A stretch of DNA of 64,000 bases from JAVEDQ01 sp963783105 (GTDB lineage: Bacteria; Actinomycetota; Actinomycetes; Frankiales; Frankiaceae). This document shows positions 18,068 to 26,030 of the stretch, piece by piece. The position numbers were made by a program, and so were the translations under genes. The stretch covers positions 806,001 to 870,000 of the forward strand of contig CAWAMI010000007.1 in assembly GCA_963783105.1 (NCBI GenBank). Reading direction: 5' to 3'. Within the stretch, counting starts at the first letter, position 1. Each line of letters opens with the position of its first letter. A model generated the notes under the pieces. It was not told the origin of the DNA. It saw nothing but the letters and a program-made list of their open reading frames with translations, and made no database searches.

Positions 18068-21000
18068 ATGCGTGCTTCTGGTCCCCGGTGCCGGATATCC
18101 GCTCGCCCAATGTTCGTGCTGGCCGCGTTGGCCGCCATCCTGTCTTCGTCCCTGATCGGCGCGGCGCAACGAGACGCCGCCGCTGTAGCGCCCACCGTCT
18201 CCGCGAACAACCTGCGCACCGCCTGGGACGACGACGAGCCTGGCCTTGCGCCCCAAGCAGCCTCTGCACCGGATTTCGGCAAGCTGTTCTCCACCCCGGT
18301 GGACGGTCAGGTGTACGCCCAGCCGGTGCTCGCGGCCGGCCGCCTCATCGCCGCTACCGAGAACAACAAGGTCTACGGACTCGACCCGGTCACCGGCGCG
18401 CTGCGCTGGACCCGCAGCATCGGAGCACCATGGCCGGCGGCCACCGTCGGCTGTGGCGACCTCGCACCCAACGTCGGGATCACCTCCACCCCGGTCTATG
18501 ACCCGACGACGAACAGCGTCTTCGTCCTGGGGAAGGTGAACGACGGGTTCGACGTGCATCATCCGCACTGGTACATGCACGCGATGGACCCGATCACCGG
18601 CGCGGAACGGAGCGGCTTCCCCCGCAACATCGCCGGCGCACCTACCAATGACTCGGCTCACCCGTTCAACCCGGAAACCGCGATGCAGCGGCCTGGTCTC
18701 CTGCTACTCGACGGGGTCGTGTACGCCGGGTTCGCGAGCCACTGCGACTACGGCCCTTACGTCGGCTACGTCGTCGGCGTCTCCGCATCGTCCGGGCAGC
18801 AGACGACGATGTGGTCGACGGAGGCCGGCTCATCCTTCGCCGAAGCGGGCATCTGGCAGTCCGGCGGCGGTCTGGTCTCCGACGGGCCCGGTCGCATCAT
18901 CGTCGCGACCGGCAATGGCGTCTCACCGGCTCCGAGAGCGGGCGATTCGCCGCCATCGACCCTCGCCGAATCGATCGTCCGGCTGCAGGTCAACAGCAAC
19001 GGCAGCCTGAGCGCGAAGTCGTTCTTCAGCCCGGCCGACAACGCCGGGCTCGACACACTGGACCAGGACCTGGGGTCCGGCGGGCCGATGGCCCTGCCGC
19101 CGGGCTTCGGGACGAGCGCGCACCCGCGGCTTGTGGTTCAGGTCGGCAAAGACGGTCGCATCTTCCTGCTCGATGCCGATCACCTGGGCGGCTCCGCCCA
19201 AGGGCCGGGCGGCGGCGACGCGGTGGTCAGTCAAGCCGGTCCGTTCAAGGGCGTCTGGGGCGGTCCCGCCTTCTTCGGCGGCGGTGGCGGATTCGTCTAC
19301 ACCGTCGAGAACAGCGGAAACCTGAGAGCGTTGCGCTACACGGTCGATGCCAACGGTCGGCCCACCTTGGCGCTGGCCGGGACCAGCGCCGGCACGTTCG
19401 GCTACACCTCTGGCTCGCCGACCGTGACGTCGACCGGGACCTCGACGGGCTCGGCGTTGGTCTGGGTCATCTACTCGACCGGTCCGACAGGTGCCGGCGG
19501 CGAGCTGCGGGCCTATGACGCCGTACCGAGCAGCGGCTTACTGCGGCTGCGCTACGCCGCGCCCATCGGGACGGCCGCCAAGTTCGCTCGCGTGGCGACA
19601 GAGAACGGGCGCGCCTACGTGGGCACGCGCGATGGTCACGTCCTCGGTTTCGGTCGACCCACGACGGCGTCGATGACCGGGTCGCCGCTGACCGACTTCG
19701 GCAGCGCCGCGTTGGGGACGCCCGTCTCGCGCACCGTGACGGTCACCGCCGCTCGCCCGCTCACCATCACGGGCGTGACGGCCGACTCCCCCTTCACGGC
19801 AGCTGTGCCGGCGCTTCCCCGCACGCTGACCACCGGGCAGCAGATCAGCGTGCCGGTGACCTACGTGCCGGACGCTCCCGGCGTTCAGAGCGGCAACCTG
19901 ACGTTCAACACCTCCGCCGGCGTCGCCAACTTCGACCTCGAGGGACGTGGCACCAGGCCCGGCCTGGGTGCCGATCCCGGTGCGCTGAACTTCGGCACCG
20001 TCGCCACCGGAGCGACGCGCACTTTGACGGTCGCGGTCACGAACACCGGCAGCACGCCGGTCACGATCACCGGCTACACGGCACCGCACGGCGCGTACAG
20101 CACCGAGGTACCGCCGGCCGTCGGTTCGGTGCTCGATCCGGCGAGCACCACGTCGGTCTCGATCCGCTACACCCCCACGGTCGCGGGCCCGGACAACCAG
20201 TCGCTGACCGTCGCGAGTAGCCAGGGTTCGGTCCAGATCCCGCTGCTGGCCCAAGCTGTGACCGGCGTGGCTCACCTCTCGGTGTCGCCCAACCCCCTGA
20301 ATGTCGGCGCGGTTCCGGTCGGCGCCACCGGAGCCGGCACGTTCGACGTCGCCAACACCGGGAACCTCGGGCTGACCATCACCAAGGCCGCTCCTCCGAC
20401 CGGGGTCTTCGGTGCCCCTGACCCGCTACCCGAGGGACAGTTCATCTCGACCGAGGACGTCCTGCACCAGACGATCACGTTCACTCCGACCGCCCTCGGC
20501 ACGTTCACAGCGCAATACCTCATCACGAGTGACGACGGCCGAGGGCCGCAGAACGTCACCCTCACCGGGACGGGTGTCGACGACCCGATCCTTGCCAAGT
20601 TCCTGCAGGTCAGCAACACGCCGAACAGGCCGGGGGATCCGCTGGGACCCGAGACGGCCATCCCGGGCGGGCAAATGCAGCGGTTCAGTCGCGGCACCAT
20701 CTACTGGTCGCCGGCGACGGGTGCCCACGTCGTCCTCGGCGCCATCCTCGACGTCTACAACCGCTTCGGAGGCCCGGCCGGTCAGTTCGGTTTTCCGGTG
20801 ACGGACGAGCTGACGACACCGGACACGGTGGGTCGTTACACGCACTTCGCGAACGGGGCTTCGGTCTACTGGACCCCGGCCACGAGCGCGCACGAGGTGC
20901 ACGGCGCGATTCGGGCCGAGTGGGCGGCGACCGGCTGGGAGCGCGGACCGGTCGGCTATCCGACGACCGACGAAACGCGCACTCCCGACGGCATCGGCCG

Positions 21001-21544
21001 CTACAACCACTTCAGCAAGAACGGATCCATCTACTGGACCCCGGCCACGAACGCGCACGAGGTGCACGGCGCGATTCGGGCCGAGTGGGCGGCGACCGGC
21101 TGGGAGCGCGGACCGGTCGGCTATCCGACGACCGACGAAACGCGCACTCCCGACGGCATCGGCCGCTACAACCACTTCAGCAAGAACGGATCCGTCTACT
21201 GGACCCCGACACTCGGCGCGCACGAGGTGCACGGCGCGATCCGCTCGGCGTGGGCGGCCCTCGGTTGGGAGCGCAGCGTGGTCGGCTATCCGACGTCGGA
21301 CGAGAAGGTGACCCCCAAGGGCGACGGGCGGTACAACACGTTCTCCAAGCCGGGGTCGATCTACTGGAGCCCGACGAGCGGCGCGCATGAGGTGCACGGC
21401 CTCATCCGCAGCAGGTGGCTCTCGCTCGGGGCGGAACGCAGTACCTACGGCTACCCGATCAGCAACGAGTACGCCATCCCGGGCGGGCGCCGGTCCGACT
21501 TCCAGCACGGCCGCCTGACCTACCTGAACGGCGTGGTGCGGTGA
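18068..21544 (+). CDS. Secreted beta-propeller/Ig-like/LGFP-repeat protein
   Basis: 1158 residues from ATG 18068; the signal peptide (basic RCRISAR, hydrophobic core FVLAALAAILSSSLIG, then A-A-Q) fits this start. Residues about 45-525 look like a PQQ-type beta-propeller (VYGLDPVTGALRWTRSIG, FLLDADHLGG, GTRDGHVLGFGRP). Three Ig-like HYDIN/choice-of-anchor-D domains follow (about 530-627, 631-732, 736-834; DFGSAALGTPVSRTV, NFGTVATGATRTL). The C-terminus (874-1158) has five LGFP repeats plus a partial one. LGFP repeats are associated with the actinobacterial cell wall, so this is probably an exported wall-associated protein. It ends in a GTGA overlap with a small membrane protein gene. Confidence 0.85.
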   Translation: MRASGPRCRISARPMFVLAALAAILSSSLIGAAQRDAAAVAPTVSANNLRTAWDDDEPGLAPQAASAPDFGKLFSTPVDGQVYAQPVLAAGRLIAATENNKVYGLDPVTGALRWTRSIGAPWPAATVGCGDLAPNVGITSTPVYDPTTNSVFVLGKVNDGFDVHHPHWYMHAMDPITGAERSGFPRNIAGAPTNDSAHPFNPETAMQRPGLLLLDGVVYAGFASHCDYGPYVGYVVGVSASSGQQTTMWSTEAGSSFAEAGIWQSGGGLVSDGPGRIIVATGNGVSPAPRAGDSPPSTLAESIVRLQVNSNGSLSAKSFFSPADNAGLDTLDQDLGSGGPMALPPGFGTSAHPRLVVQVGKDGRIFLLDADHLGGSAQGPGGGDAVVSQAGPFKGVWGGPAFFGGGGGFVYTVENSGNLRALRYTVDANGRPTLALAGTSAGTFGYTSGSPTVTSTGTSTGSALVWVIYSTGPTGAGGELRAYDAVPSSGLLRLRYAAPIGTAAKFARVATENGRAYVGTRDGHVLGFGRPTTASMTGSPLTDFGSAALGTPVSRTVTVTAARPLTITGVTADSPFTAAVPALPRTLTTGQQISVPVTYVPDAPGVQSGNLTFNTSAGVANFDLEGRGTRPGLGADPGALNFGTVATGATRTLTVAVTNTGSTPVTITGYTAPHGAYSTEVPPAVGSVLDPASTTSVSIRYTPTVAGPDNQSLTVASSQGSVQIPLLAQAVTGVAHLSVSPNPLNVGAVPVGATGAGTFDVANTGNLGLTITKAAPPTGVFGAPDPLPEGQFISTEDVLHQTITFTPTALGTFTAQYLITSDDGRGPQNVTLTGTGVDDPILAKFLQVSNTPNRPGDPLGPETAIPGGQMQRFSRGTIYWSPATGAHVVLGAILDVYNRFGGPAGQFGFPVTDELTTPDTVGRYTHFANGASVYWTPATSAHEVHGAIRAEWAATGWERGPVGYPTTDETRTPDGIGRYNHFSKNGSIYWTPATNAHEVHGAIRAEWAATGWERGPVGYPTTDETRTPDGIGRYNHFSKNGSVYWTPTLGAHEVHGAIRSAWAALGWERSVVGYPTSDEKVTPKGDGRYNTFSKPGSIYWSPTSGAHEVHGLIRSRWLSLGAERSTYGYPISNEYAIPGGRRSDFQHGRLTYLNGVVR
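20866..21195. repeat. Near-identical 165-base tandem LGFP units
   Basis: Units 20866-21030 and 21031-21195 (55 codons each) appear to differ at only two positions (TSAHEV against TNAHEV, and the final Ile/Val codon). The flanking LGFP units are clearly diverged. This points to recent duplication or gene conversion inside the cell-wall domain. Confidence 0.9.
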
Positions 21545-21990
21545 GCGGACCGCGGCCGAGGTCGTCGACCGGGCGAGAGGCGTCCCTCGATCCGGGCGTC
21601 GCCGCGGCCGTCATCGACGTCTTCGTCTATGTCGTCGTCCTCAACCTCTTCGTGGCGTACCTGCCGAGCGTGCTGAGCGAGACCTTCGTGCTCTCCTTGC
21701 TCACGGCCACTCTGCTGAAGCTCGTCCTCGAGGTCGTGGTTGCGATCAAGGGTCGGGTCAAGGCCAGGTTCCGCGCGGCGAGTACGAGGACCGAAAGGGT
21801 GTTCGCCGCGCTGATGCTGTGGGCGTTGCTGGTGGGGAGCAAGTTCGCCGTCCTGGAGGCGGTCGACGTCGTCTTCGGTGACCGCGTCAGCCTGGGTGGC
21901 TTCGTCCCTGTGACGCTGCTGATCCTCGTGTTGCTCGCCGCACGTGCGGCTGTTCGCCGCGTGCTCGACGGCGTTCGCGTGCACGCCTGA
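21541..21990 (+). CDS. Small multi-pass membrane protein of unknown function
   Basis: 149 residues from GTG 21541, overlapping the LGFP gene stop by four bases (GTGA). There are probably three to four hydrophobic stretches: AVIDVFVYVVVLNLFVAYL, FVLSLLTATLLKLVLEVVV, FAALMLWALLVGSKFAVL and FVPVTLLILVLLAARAAV. A basic loop (IKGRVKARFRAA) lies between the second and third. I do not recognise a named family with certainty. The coupling to the secreted LGFP protein suggests a joint role at the cell envelope. Confidence 0.75.
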   Translation: MSGPRPRSSTGREASLDPGVAAAVIDVFVYVVVLNLFVAYLPSVLSETFVLSLLTATLLKLVLEVVVAIKGRVKARFRAASTRTERVFAALMLWALLVGSKFAVLEAVDVVFGDRVSLGGFVPVTLLILVLLAARAAVRRVLDGVRVHA

Positions 21991-22071
21991 CGACCGGACG
22001 GCTTGTGGCGCGGCGGTACTAGGAGCAACGTCCAATGGCGGCCGGACACGGGGCTCGCGGAACCTGTTGCA

Positions 22072-22088
22072 GCCGCAAAGGTTGCGGC
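22072..22088. terminator. Hairpin between convergent genes
   Basis: Perfect 7-base stem GCCGCAA/TTGCGGC with a 3-base loop, 80 bases after the membrane protein gene and before the convergent DUF1801 gene. GC-rich hairpins without a T-run are usual for actinobacterial terminators. Confidence 0.5.
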
Positions 22089-22196
22089 GTCAGTCACCGT
22101 TGTGGAGTCCGCGTTGTACGGCCCCCGTCCCGACCGGGGCCTGATCTCCACCTGAGCGACCTGACCGTCTCCCGGCCGGCGGGCCCCCGCCGCCGG

Positions 22197-22646
22197 TCAG
22201 GAGACAGCTCGCCGCACGAGCTCGGCGACCTTGTTCTCCACCGCCGGGCTCCAGGTTCTCAGCGCGAACACCACCGGCCAGATGTCGCCGTCGTCGAGGT
22301 TCGCTGCGTCCTGGAATCCGAGCGTCGAGTAGCGGTAGTTGAACTTGCCGGCGTTCTGGAAGAACAGGACGACCTTGCCCTCGTCGTTGGTGTACGCGGG
22401 CATGCCGTACCAGGTCTTCGGCAGCAGGCCGGGGGCGGTCGCCGTGACCGTGACGTGCACCCGCTCGGCGAGCGCGCGGTCCTCCGGCGACATCTTCGCG
22501 ACGGCCTCGAGCAGCGCCTCGAGGCCGTCCGCCTTCTTGGCGCCCTTCTTGCCCTCGGCGCGCAGCTCGGCGGCGCGCTCCTTCATCGCCGCGCGCTCCT
22601 CGGCGCTGAAGCCGTCGGACTCGGTCGTGGCGTTCGTGGTGGTCAT
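22197..22646 (-). CDS. DUF1801 (YdhG-like) domain protein
   Basis: 149 residues from ATG 22646, with GGGAGGA seven bases upstream. The N-terminus is a lysine/alanine-rich helix (AAMKERAAELRAEGKKGAKKADG). The DUF1801 core follows, with KTWYGMPAYTNDEGKVVLFFQNAGKFNYRYSTLGF; W-Y-G-M-P is the family signature. Members are small cytosolic proteins sometimes called iron chaperones, but the biochemical role is unsettled. Single gene, convergent with the small membrane protein. Confidence 0.82.
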   Translation of the reverse strand: MTTTNATTESDGFSAEERAAMKERAAELRAEGKKGAKKADGLEALLEAVAKMSPEDRALAERVHVTVTATAPGLLPKTWYGMPAYTNDEGKVVLFFQNAGKFNYRYSTLGFQDAANLDDGDIWPVVFALRTWSPAVENKVAELVRRAVS

Positions 22647-22769
22647 CCCGGGGTCCTCCCGCCGCTGGTGGGCGGCCGATCCGCCCTCGCCGGCGAGGCT
22701 AGGACCGGCGGTGCCGGGAACGCTTCTCCGTTCCTGATCGGTCTGTTCCTGCTCGGTCCGCGCCGGTGC

Positions 22770-23522
22770 TCAGGCGGAGTCGCGGCGGCCCTCGAAGCCT
22801 GCGACGTCCGCCGCCAGCCAGGCCGGCGCTCCGTCGTGCAGCGCCTTCTCCCTGTAGTAGGCGAGCAGCAGGTCCAGAACCGCGTGGTCGCCGTTGCCGG
22901 CGTCCTCCCGCAGCGCCTGCCGCTCGTTGACGCCGCTGACCCGGGCGGGGGACCCAGCGACCGTCGCGTACGGCGGAATCGGGGCCTTCACCCCGGCGCC
23001 CATCGCGATCATCGCGCCGGGTCCGATGACGGACCGCTGGTGGACGACGGCGCCGAGCCCGAGGTTCGCGCGCCGGCCGATCCACGTGTGGCCGCCGACC
23101 ATCACGGCGTTGGCGACCGTGACCTCGTCGTCGACGTGCACGTCGTGGCCGAGGTGCGCCCCGGCCATGAGGAAGACGTCGTCGCCGACCCTCGTCACGT
23201 CGTGCAGCCCCTGGTGGATGCTGCTGAACTCGCGCAGCACGTTGCCGTTGCCGATCACGATGCCGTTGCCGCACGGGCTGTCGTCGACGGAGTGTTCGGT
23301 GCCGCGGGACTCGCCGGGGGTACCGACCACGGCGTGCGGGCCGATCCAGTTGCCCGACCCGATCCGGCACGGCCCGAGCAGGACCGCGTAGGCCCCGACG
23401 ACGTTGTCCTCGCCGAGCTCGACCTCCGGCCCGACGACGGCAGTCGGGTGGATGCGGTTGCCGGAGAAGCCGGCGGAGGAGGAGCTGCCGGCGGCGGCAC
23501 GGCTGGCGGTCCAGGCGGGCAT
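22770..23522 (-). CDS. LpxA-like acyl-ACP:sugar-nucleotide acyltransferase
   Basis: 250 residues from ATG 23522; ATG 23618 would add 32 residues of low-complexity sequence. Left-handed beta-helix hexapeptides start at IHPTAVVGPEVELGEDNVVG. The segment FLMAGAHLGHDVHVDDEVTVAN matches the LpxA catalytic-histidine region (AHxxHD), and ANAVMVGGHTWIG...IGPGAMIAMGAGVKAPIPPYATVAGSPA follows as in LpxA. A short helical C-terminus ends the protein. LpxA transfers an acyl chain from acyl-ACP to UDP-GlcNAc or UDP-GlcNAc3N in lipid A synthesis. Actinomycetes are not expected to make lipid A, so this paralogue probably acylates another nucleotide sugar. It is divergent from an ACP gene. Confidence 0.82.
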   Translation of the reverse strand: MPAWTASRAAAGSSSSAGFSGNRIHPTAVVGPEVELGEDNVVGAYAVLLGPCRIGSGNWIGPHAVVGTPGESRGTEHSVDDSPCGNGIVIGNGNVLREFSSIHQGLHDVTRVGDDVFLMAGAHLGHDVHVDDEVTVANAVMVGGHTWIGRRANLGLGAVVHQRSVIGPGAMIAMGAGVKAPIPPYATVAGSPARVSGVNERQALREDAGNGDHAVLDLLLAYYREKALHDGAPAWLAADVAGFEGRRDSA

Positions 23523-23642
23523 GGCCGCAGCGTAGATCGGCGGCAGTGATTCCCGGTCGATCGACGTCCCACCGATCGACTTCCGCGCGACCGACTTTCC
23601 GCTGACCGCTTGACCCATTCGGGTGACCGTCGATGGGATGGC
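23523..23642. promoter_or_regulatory. Divergent promoter region between lpxA-like and ACP genes
   Basis: 120 bases separate the divergent starts. This is the only sizeable space upstream of the five-gene acyl operon, so the promoters for both directions should lie here. It contains repeated CGATCGACG / CGATCGACT / CGACTTT motifs (23558-23597). No classical -35/-10 pair is convincing. Confidence 0.4.
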
Positions 23643-23909
23643 GTGACTGCCATCGGTACCGCCAGCCCCGCCGAGCTCCAGAGTGTGCTCGCCGTCTTCT
23701 CCGAGGTCCTGGCCCTGCCGGCCGACGCCGATCCGGCGTCGCTGCGCTACGCCGAGACCCCCGGCTGGGACTCCCTCGCACACATGGAGCTCGTCAGCTC
23801 CCTCGAGGACCGGTTCGACGTGATGTTCGAGACCGACGACATCCTCGGCATGCGCGACCTTCCCGCCGCGATCGAGATCCTCGGGCGCCTGGGTGCCGAC
23901 CTCGGCTGA
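23643..23909 (+). CDS. Acyl carrier protein
   Basis: 88 residues from GTG 23643. The 4'-phosphopantetheine attachment site is the serine in GWDSLAHMELVSSLEDRF, with the usual acidic helix II and the ending FETDDILGMRDLPAAIEILGRLG. It is a free-standing ACP, not the housekeeping fatty acid synthesis copy (no fab genes around). First gene of a plus-strand operon with an SDR, an acyl-activating enzyme, LuxE-like and LuxC-like genes. It overlaps the next gene by 17 bases. It probably holds the acyl intermediate handled by those enzymes and by the divergent LpxA-like acyltransferase. Confidence 0.88.
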   Translation: MTAIGTASPAELQSVLAVFSEVLALPADADPASLRYAETPGWDSLAHMELVSSLEDRFDVMFETDDILGMRDLPAAIEILGRLGADLG

Positions 23910-24648
23910 CCTGGGCGGGCGGGTCGCGCTCGTCACCGGCGCCTCGCGCGGCATCGGCTGGGCGACCGCGCGCGAACTCGCCTGCGGCGGCGCGCACGTC
24001 GTCCTCAACGGGCGGGACCTCGGCCTGCTCGAGGAGCGCGCCGCCGAGCTGACCGCCACCACGCCGGGTGGCGGAACCGCCATCGAGGGCGACGTCCGCG
24101 ACCCCGCCGCCGTGTCGGCGCTGTACCGCCGGATCGCCTCCGAGCACAAGCGGCTCGACATGCTCGTCGCCAACGCCGGCGTCCTCGGCGACGCGCTCGT
24201 CGGCATGATCAGCGAGGACCTCATCGAGGACACGCTCGCGGTCAACACCGCTGGCACGCTGCGCCACCTGCAGTCCGCCGCGCGGCTCATGACCCGCAAG
24301 GGGGGCGGCTCGATCGTGCTGCTCTCGTCGATCGTCGGCATGCGCGGCAACGTCGGCCAGGTCGTCTACGCCGCCTCGAAGGCCGCCGTCGCCGGCGCCG
24401 CCCTCGCGGCCGCCAAGGAGCTCGCGCCGAAGAAGGTCCGGGTCAACGCGATCGCCCCCGGCTACATCAACACCCGCATGATCTCCCACCTCAGCCCGGA
24501 GACGCACGCCGAGCGCGTCGCCTCCATCCCGATGGGTCGACCGGGGGAGGCCGAGGAGGTCGCCAAGGCGATCCGCTTCCTGTGCAGCGACGATGCTTCC
24601 TACATCACCGGTCAGCTGATCGGTGTCGACGGAGGCATGGTGCTGTGA
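23893..24648 (+). CDS. FabG-like short-chain dehydrogenase/reductase
   Basis: 251 residues from GTG 23893, inside the ACP gene end. Classical SDR motifs: TGASRGIG cofactor loop, NAGV, the catalytic Ser in LLSSIVGM, and YxxxK in VVYAASKAAV; IAPGYINTRM and SDDASYITGQLIGVDGG at the C-terminus match 3-oxoacyl-ACP reductases. Given an ACP upstream it most likely reduces a 3-oxoacyl-ACP to a 3-hydroxyacyl-ACP with NADPH, though a different keto substrate cannot be excluded. It ends in a GTGA overlap with the next gene. Confidence 0.88.
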   Translation: MPTSADLGGRVALVTGASRGIGWATARELACGGAHVVLNGRDLGLLEERAAELTATTPGGGTAIEGDVRDPAAVSALYRRIASEHKRLDMLVANAGVLGDALVGMISEDLIEDTLAVNTAGTLRHLQSAARLMTRKGGGSIVLLSSIVGMRGNVGQVVYAASKAAVAGAALAAAKELAPKKVRVNAIAPGYINTRMISHLSPETHAERVASIPMGRPGEAEEVAKAIRFLCSDDASYITGQLIGVDGGMVL

Positions 24649-26030
24649 CCGTGGCTGCTGCAACGGGTTCGTTGCTCGGGGGGTCGGCCTCCGCGCCGGC
24701 GGTGGTCGTCGGCGCGACCGGTCGCACGTTGACCTATGGCGAACTCGCCGACCTCGTGGCCGCCCGCCGCACCGAGCTGTTTCGCGACGGCGAGCGGCGG
24801 CTCGTCTGGCTCCACGCTCGCAACGACCTCGACAGCCTGCTCGACTACCTCGCCTGCGTCGATGCCGACCAGCCGGTCGCCCTCGTCGACCCCGGGCTGC
24901 CCGACGACGTCCGCGCCGGTCTCGAGGCCGCCTACCGGCCCGAGCTCGTGCGCCGCGACGGCACGGCCGTCGCCGCGGCGCCACCCGCCGGCCCGATCGA
25001 CGACCGGCTCGCGCTGCTGCTGCTCACCTCCGGTTCGACCGGCAGCCCCAAGGCGGTCCGGCTCGCCCGCACCGCCGTCTTCGCCAACGCCGACGCCATC
25101 GGCACCGCTGTCCGTCTCGATGCCGACACCCGTGCGGTGACGACGCTGCCGCCCTTCTACTCCTACGGCCTGTCGGTCGTGAACAGCGTGCTGCGTGCCG
25201 GGGGCAGCCTGCTGCTGACCGAGGCGAGCCTGCTCGACCCCGCGTTGTGGTTGCAGATCGACGACCACCGCGTGACGACCCTCGCGGGCGTCCCGCAGTC
25301 CTACGCGATGCTCCGCCGGCTGCGCTTCCTCGACCGGATCCCCGCCTCGCTGCGCTCGATGACCGCCGCCGGCGGCAAGCTGCCCGACGGCGTCGTCGCA
25401 GAGTTCTCGACCGTCCTCGCCGCCGCCGGTGTCGAGCTGTTCGTCATGTACGGCCAGACCGAGGCCACCGCTCGGATCAGCGTGCTCGACCCGTCGGCGC
25501 TGCCCGCGAAGATCGGCAGCGTCGGCCGGGCGCTGCCCGGCGGCTCGCTCGACGTCGACGAGGCCACCGGCGAGGTCACCTACCGCGGCCCCAACGTCAT
25601 GCTCGGCTACGCCACCGGCCGCGAGGACCTCGCCCGCGGCGACGACTGCGGCGGGGTGCTCGCCACCGGCGACCTCGGCCGGCTCGACGTCGACGGAGAC
25701 CTCTGGCTCACCGGCCGCAGCAAGCGCATCGCCAAGCTCGCCGGTGTCCGGCTCGGGTTGGACGACGTCGAGACCCTGTTCTCACAGGTGCTCGAGGGCC
25801 ACGGAGTGACCGGCGCCGAGGTCGCCGCGCTGGCCGCCGATGACCGCCTCCTGCTCTGGTGCGCCGGTGCGAGCGGCTCGCTCGCGGCGCTCGATCCCCG
25901 CAGGAGCGCCGCCGACCTCGCCAGCCGGCTGCGGGTGCCCGCCACGATGCTCACGGTCCGGACCTGCGACGTCCTCCCGCGGACGTCCAGCGGCAAGGTC
26001 TCCTACGCCGACCTGCAGGCGGCGGCATGA
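24645..26030 (+). CDS. AMP-forming acyl ligase (ANL superfamily)
   Basis: 461 residues from GTG 24645 (4-base overlap with the SDR stop). The ATP-binding P-loop is LLTSGSTGSPKAVRL. The later motifs are MYGQTEAT, the GDLGRLDVDGDLWLTGRSKR hinge region, and a C-terminal lysine in TSSGKVSYADL. The protein is shorter than acyl-CoA ligases (about 500-550) and in the size range of ligases that load ACPs. It should activate a carboxylic acid as acyl-AMP and pass it to a thiol, here plausibly the phosphopantetheine of the ACP encoded two genes upstream. Confidence 0.88.
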   Translation: MTVAAATGSLLGGSASAPAVVVGATGRTLTYGELADLVAARRTELFRDGERRLVWLHARNDLDSLLDYLACVDADQPVALVDPGLPDDVRAGLEAAYRPELVRRDGTAVAAAPPAGPIDDRLALLLLTSGSTGSPKAVRLARTAVFANADAIGTAVRLDADTRAVTTLPPFYSYGLSVVNSVLRAGGSLLLTEASLLDPALWLQIDDHRVTTLAGVPQSYAMLRRLRFLDRIPASLRSMTAAGGKLPDGVVAEFSTVLAAAGVELFVMYGQTEATARISVLDPSALPAKIGSVGRALPGGSLDVDEATGEVTYRGPNVMLGYATGREDLARGDDCGGVLATGDLGRLDVDGDLWLTGRSKRIAKLAGVRLGLDDVETLFSQVLEGHGVTGAEVAALAADDRLLLWCAGASGSLAALDPRRSAADLASRLRVPATMLTVRTCDVLPRTSSGKVSYADLQAAA

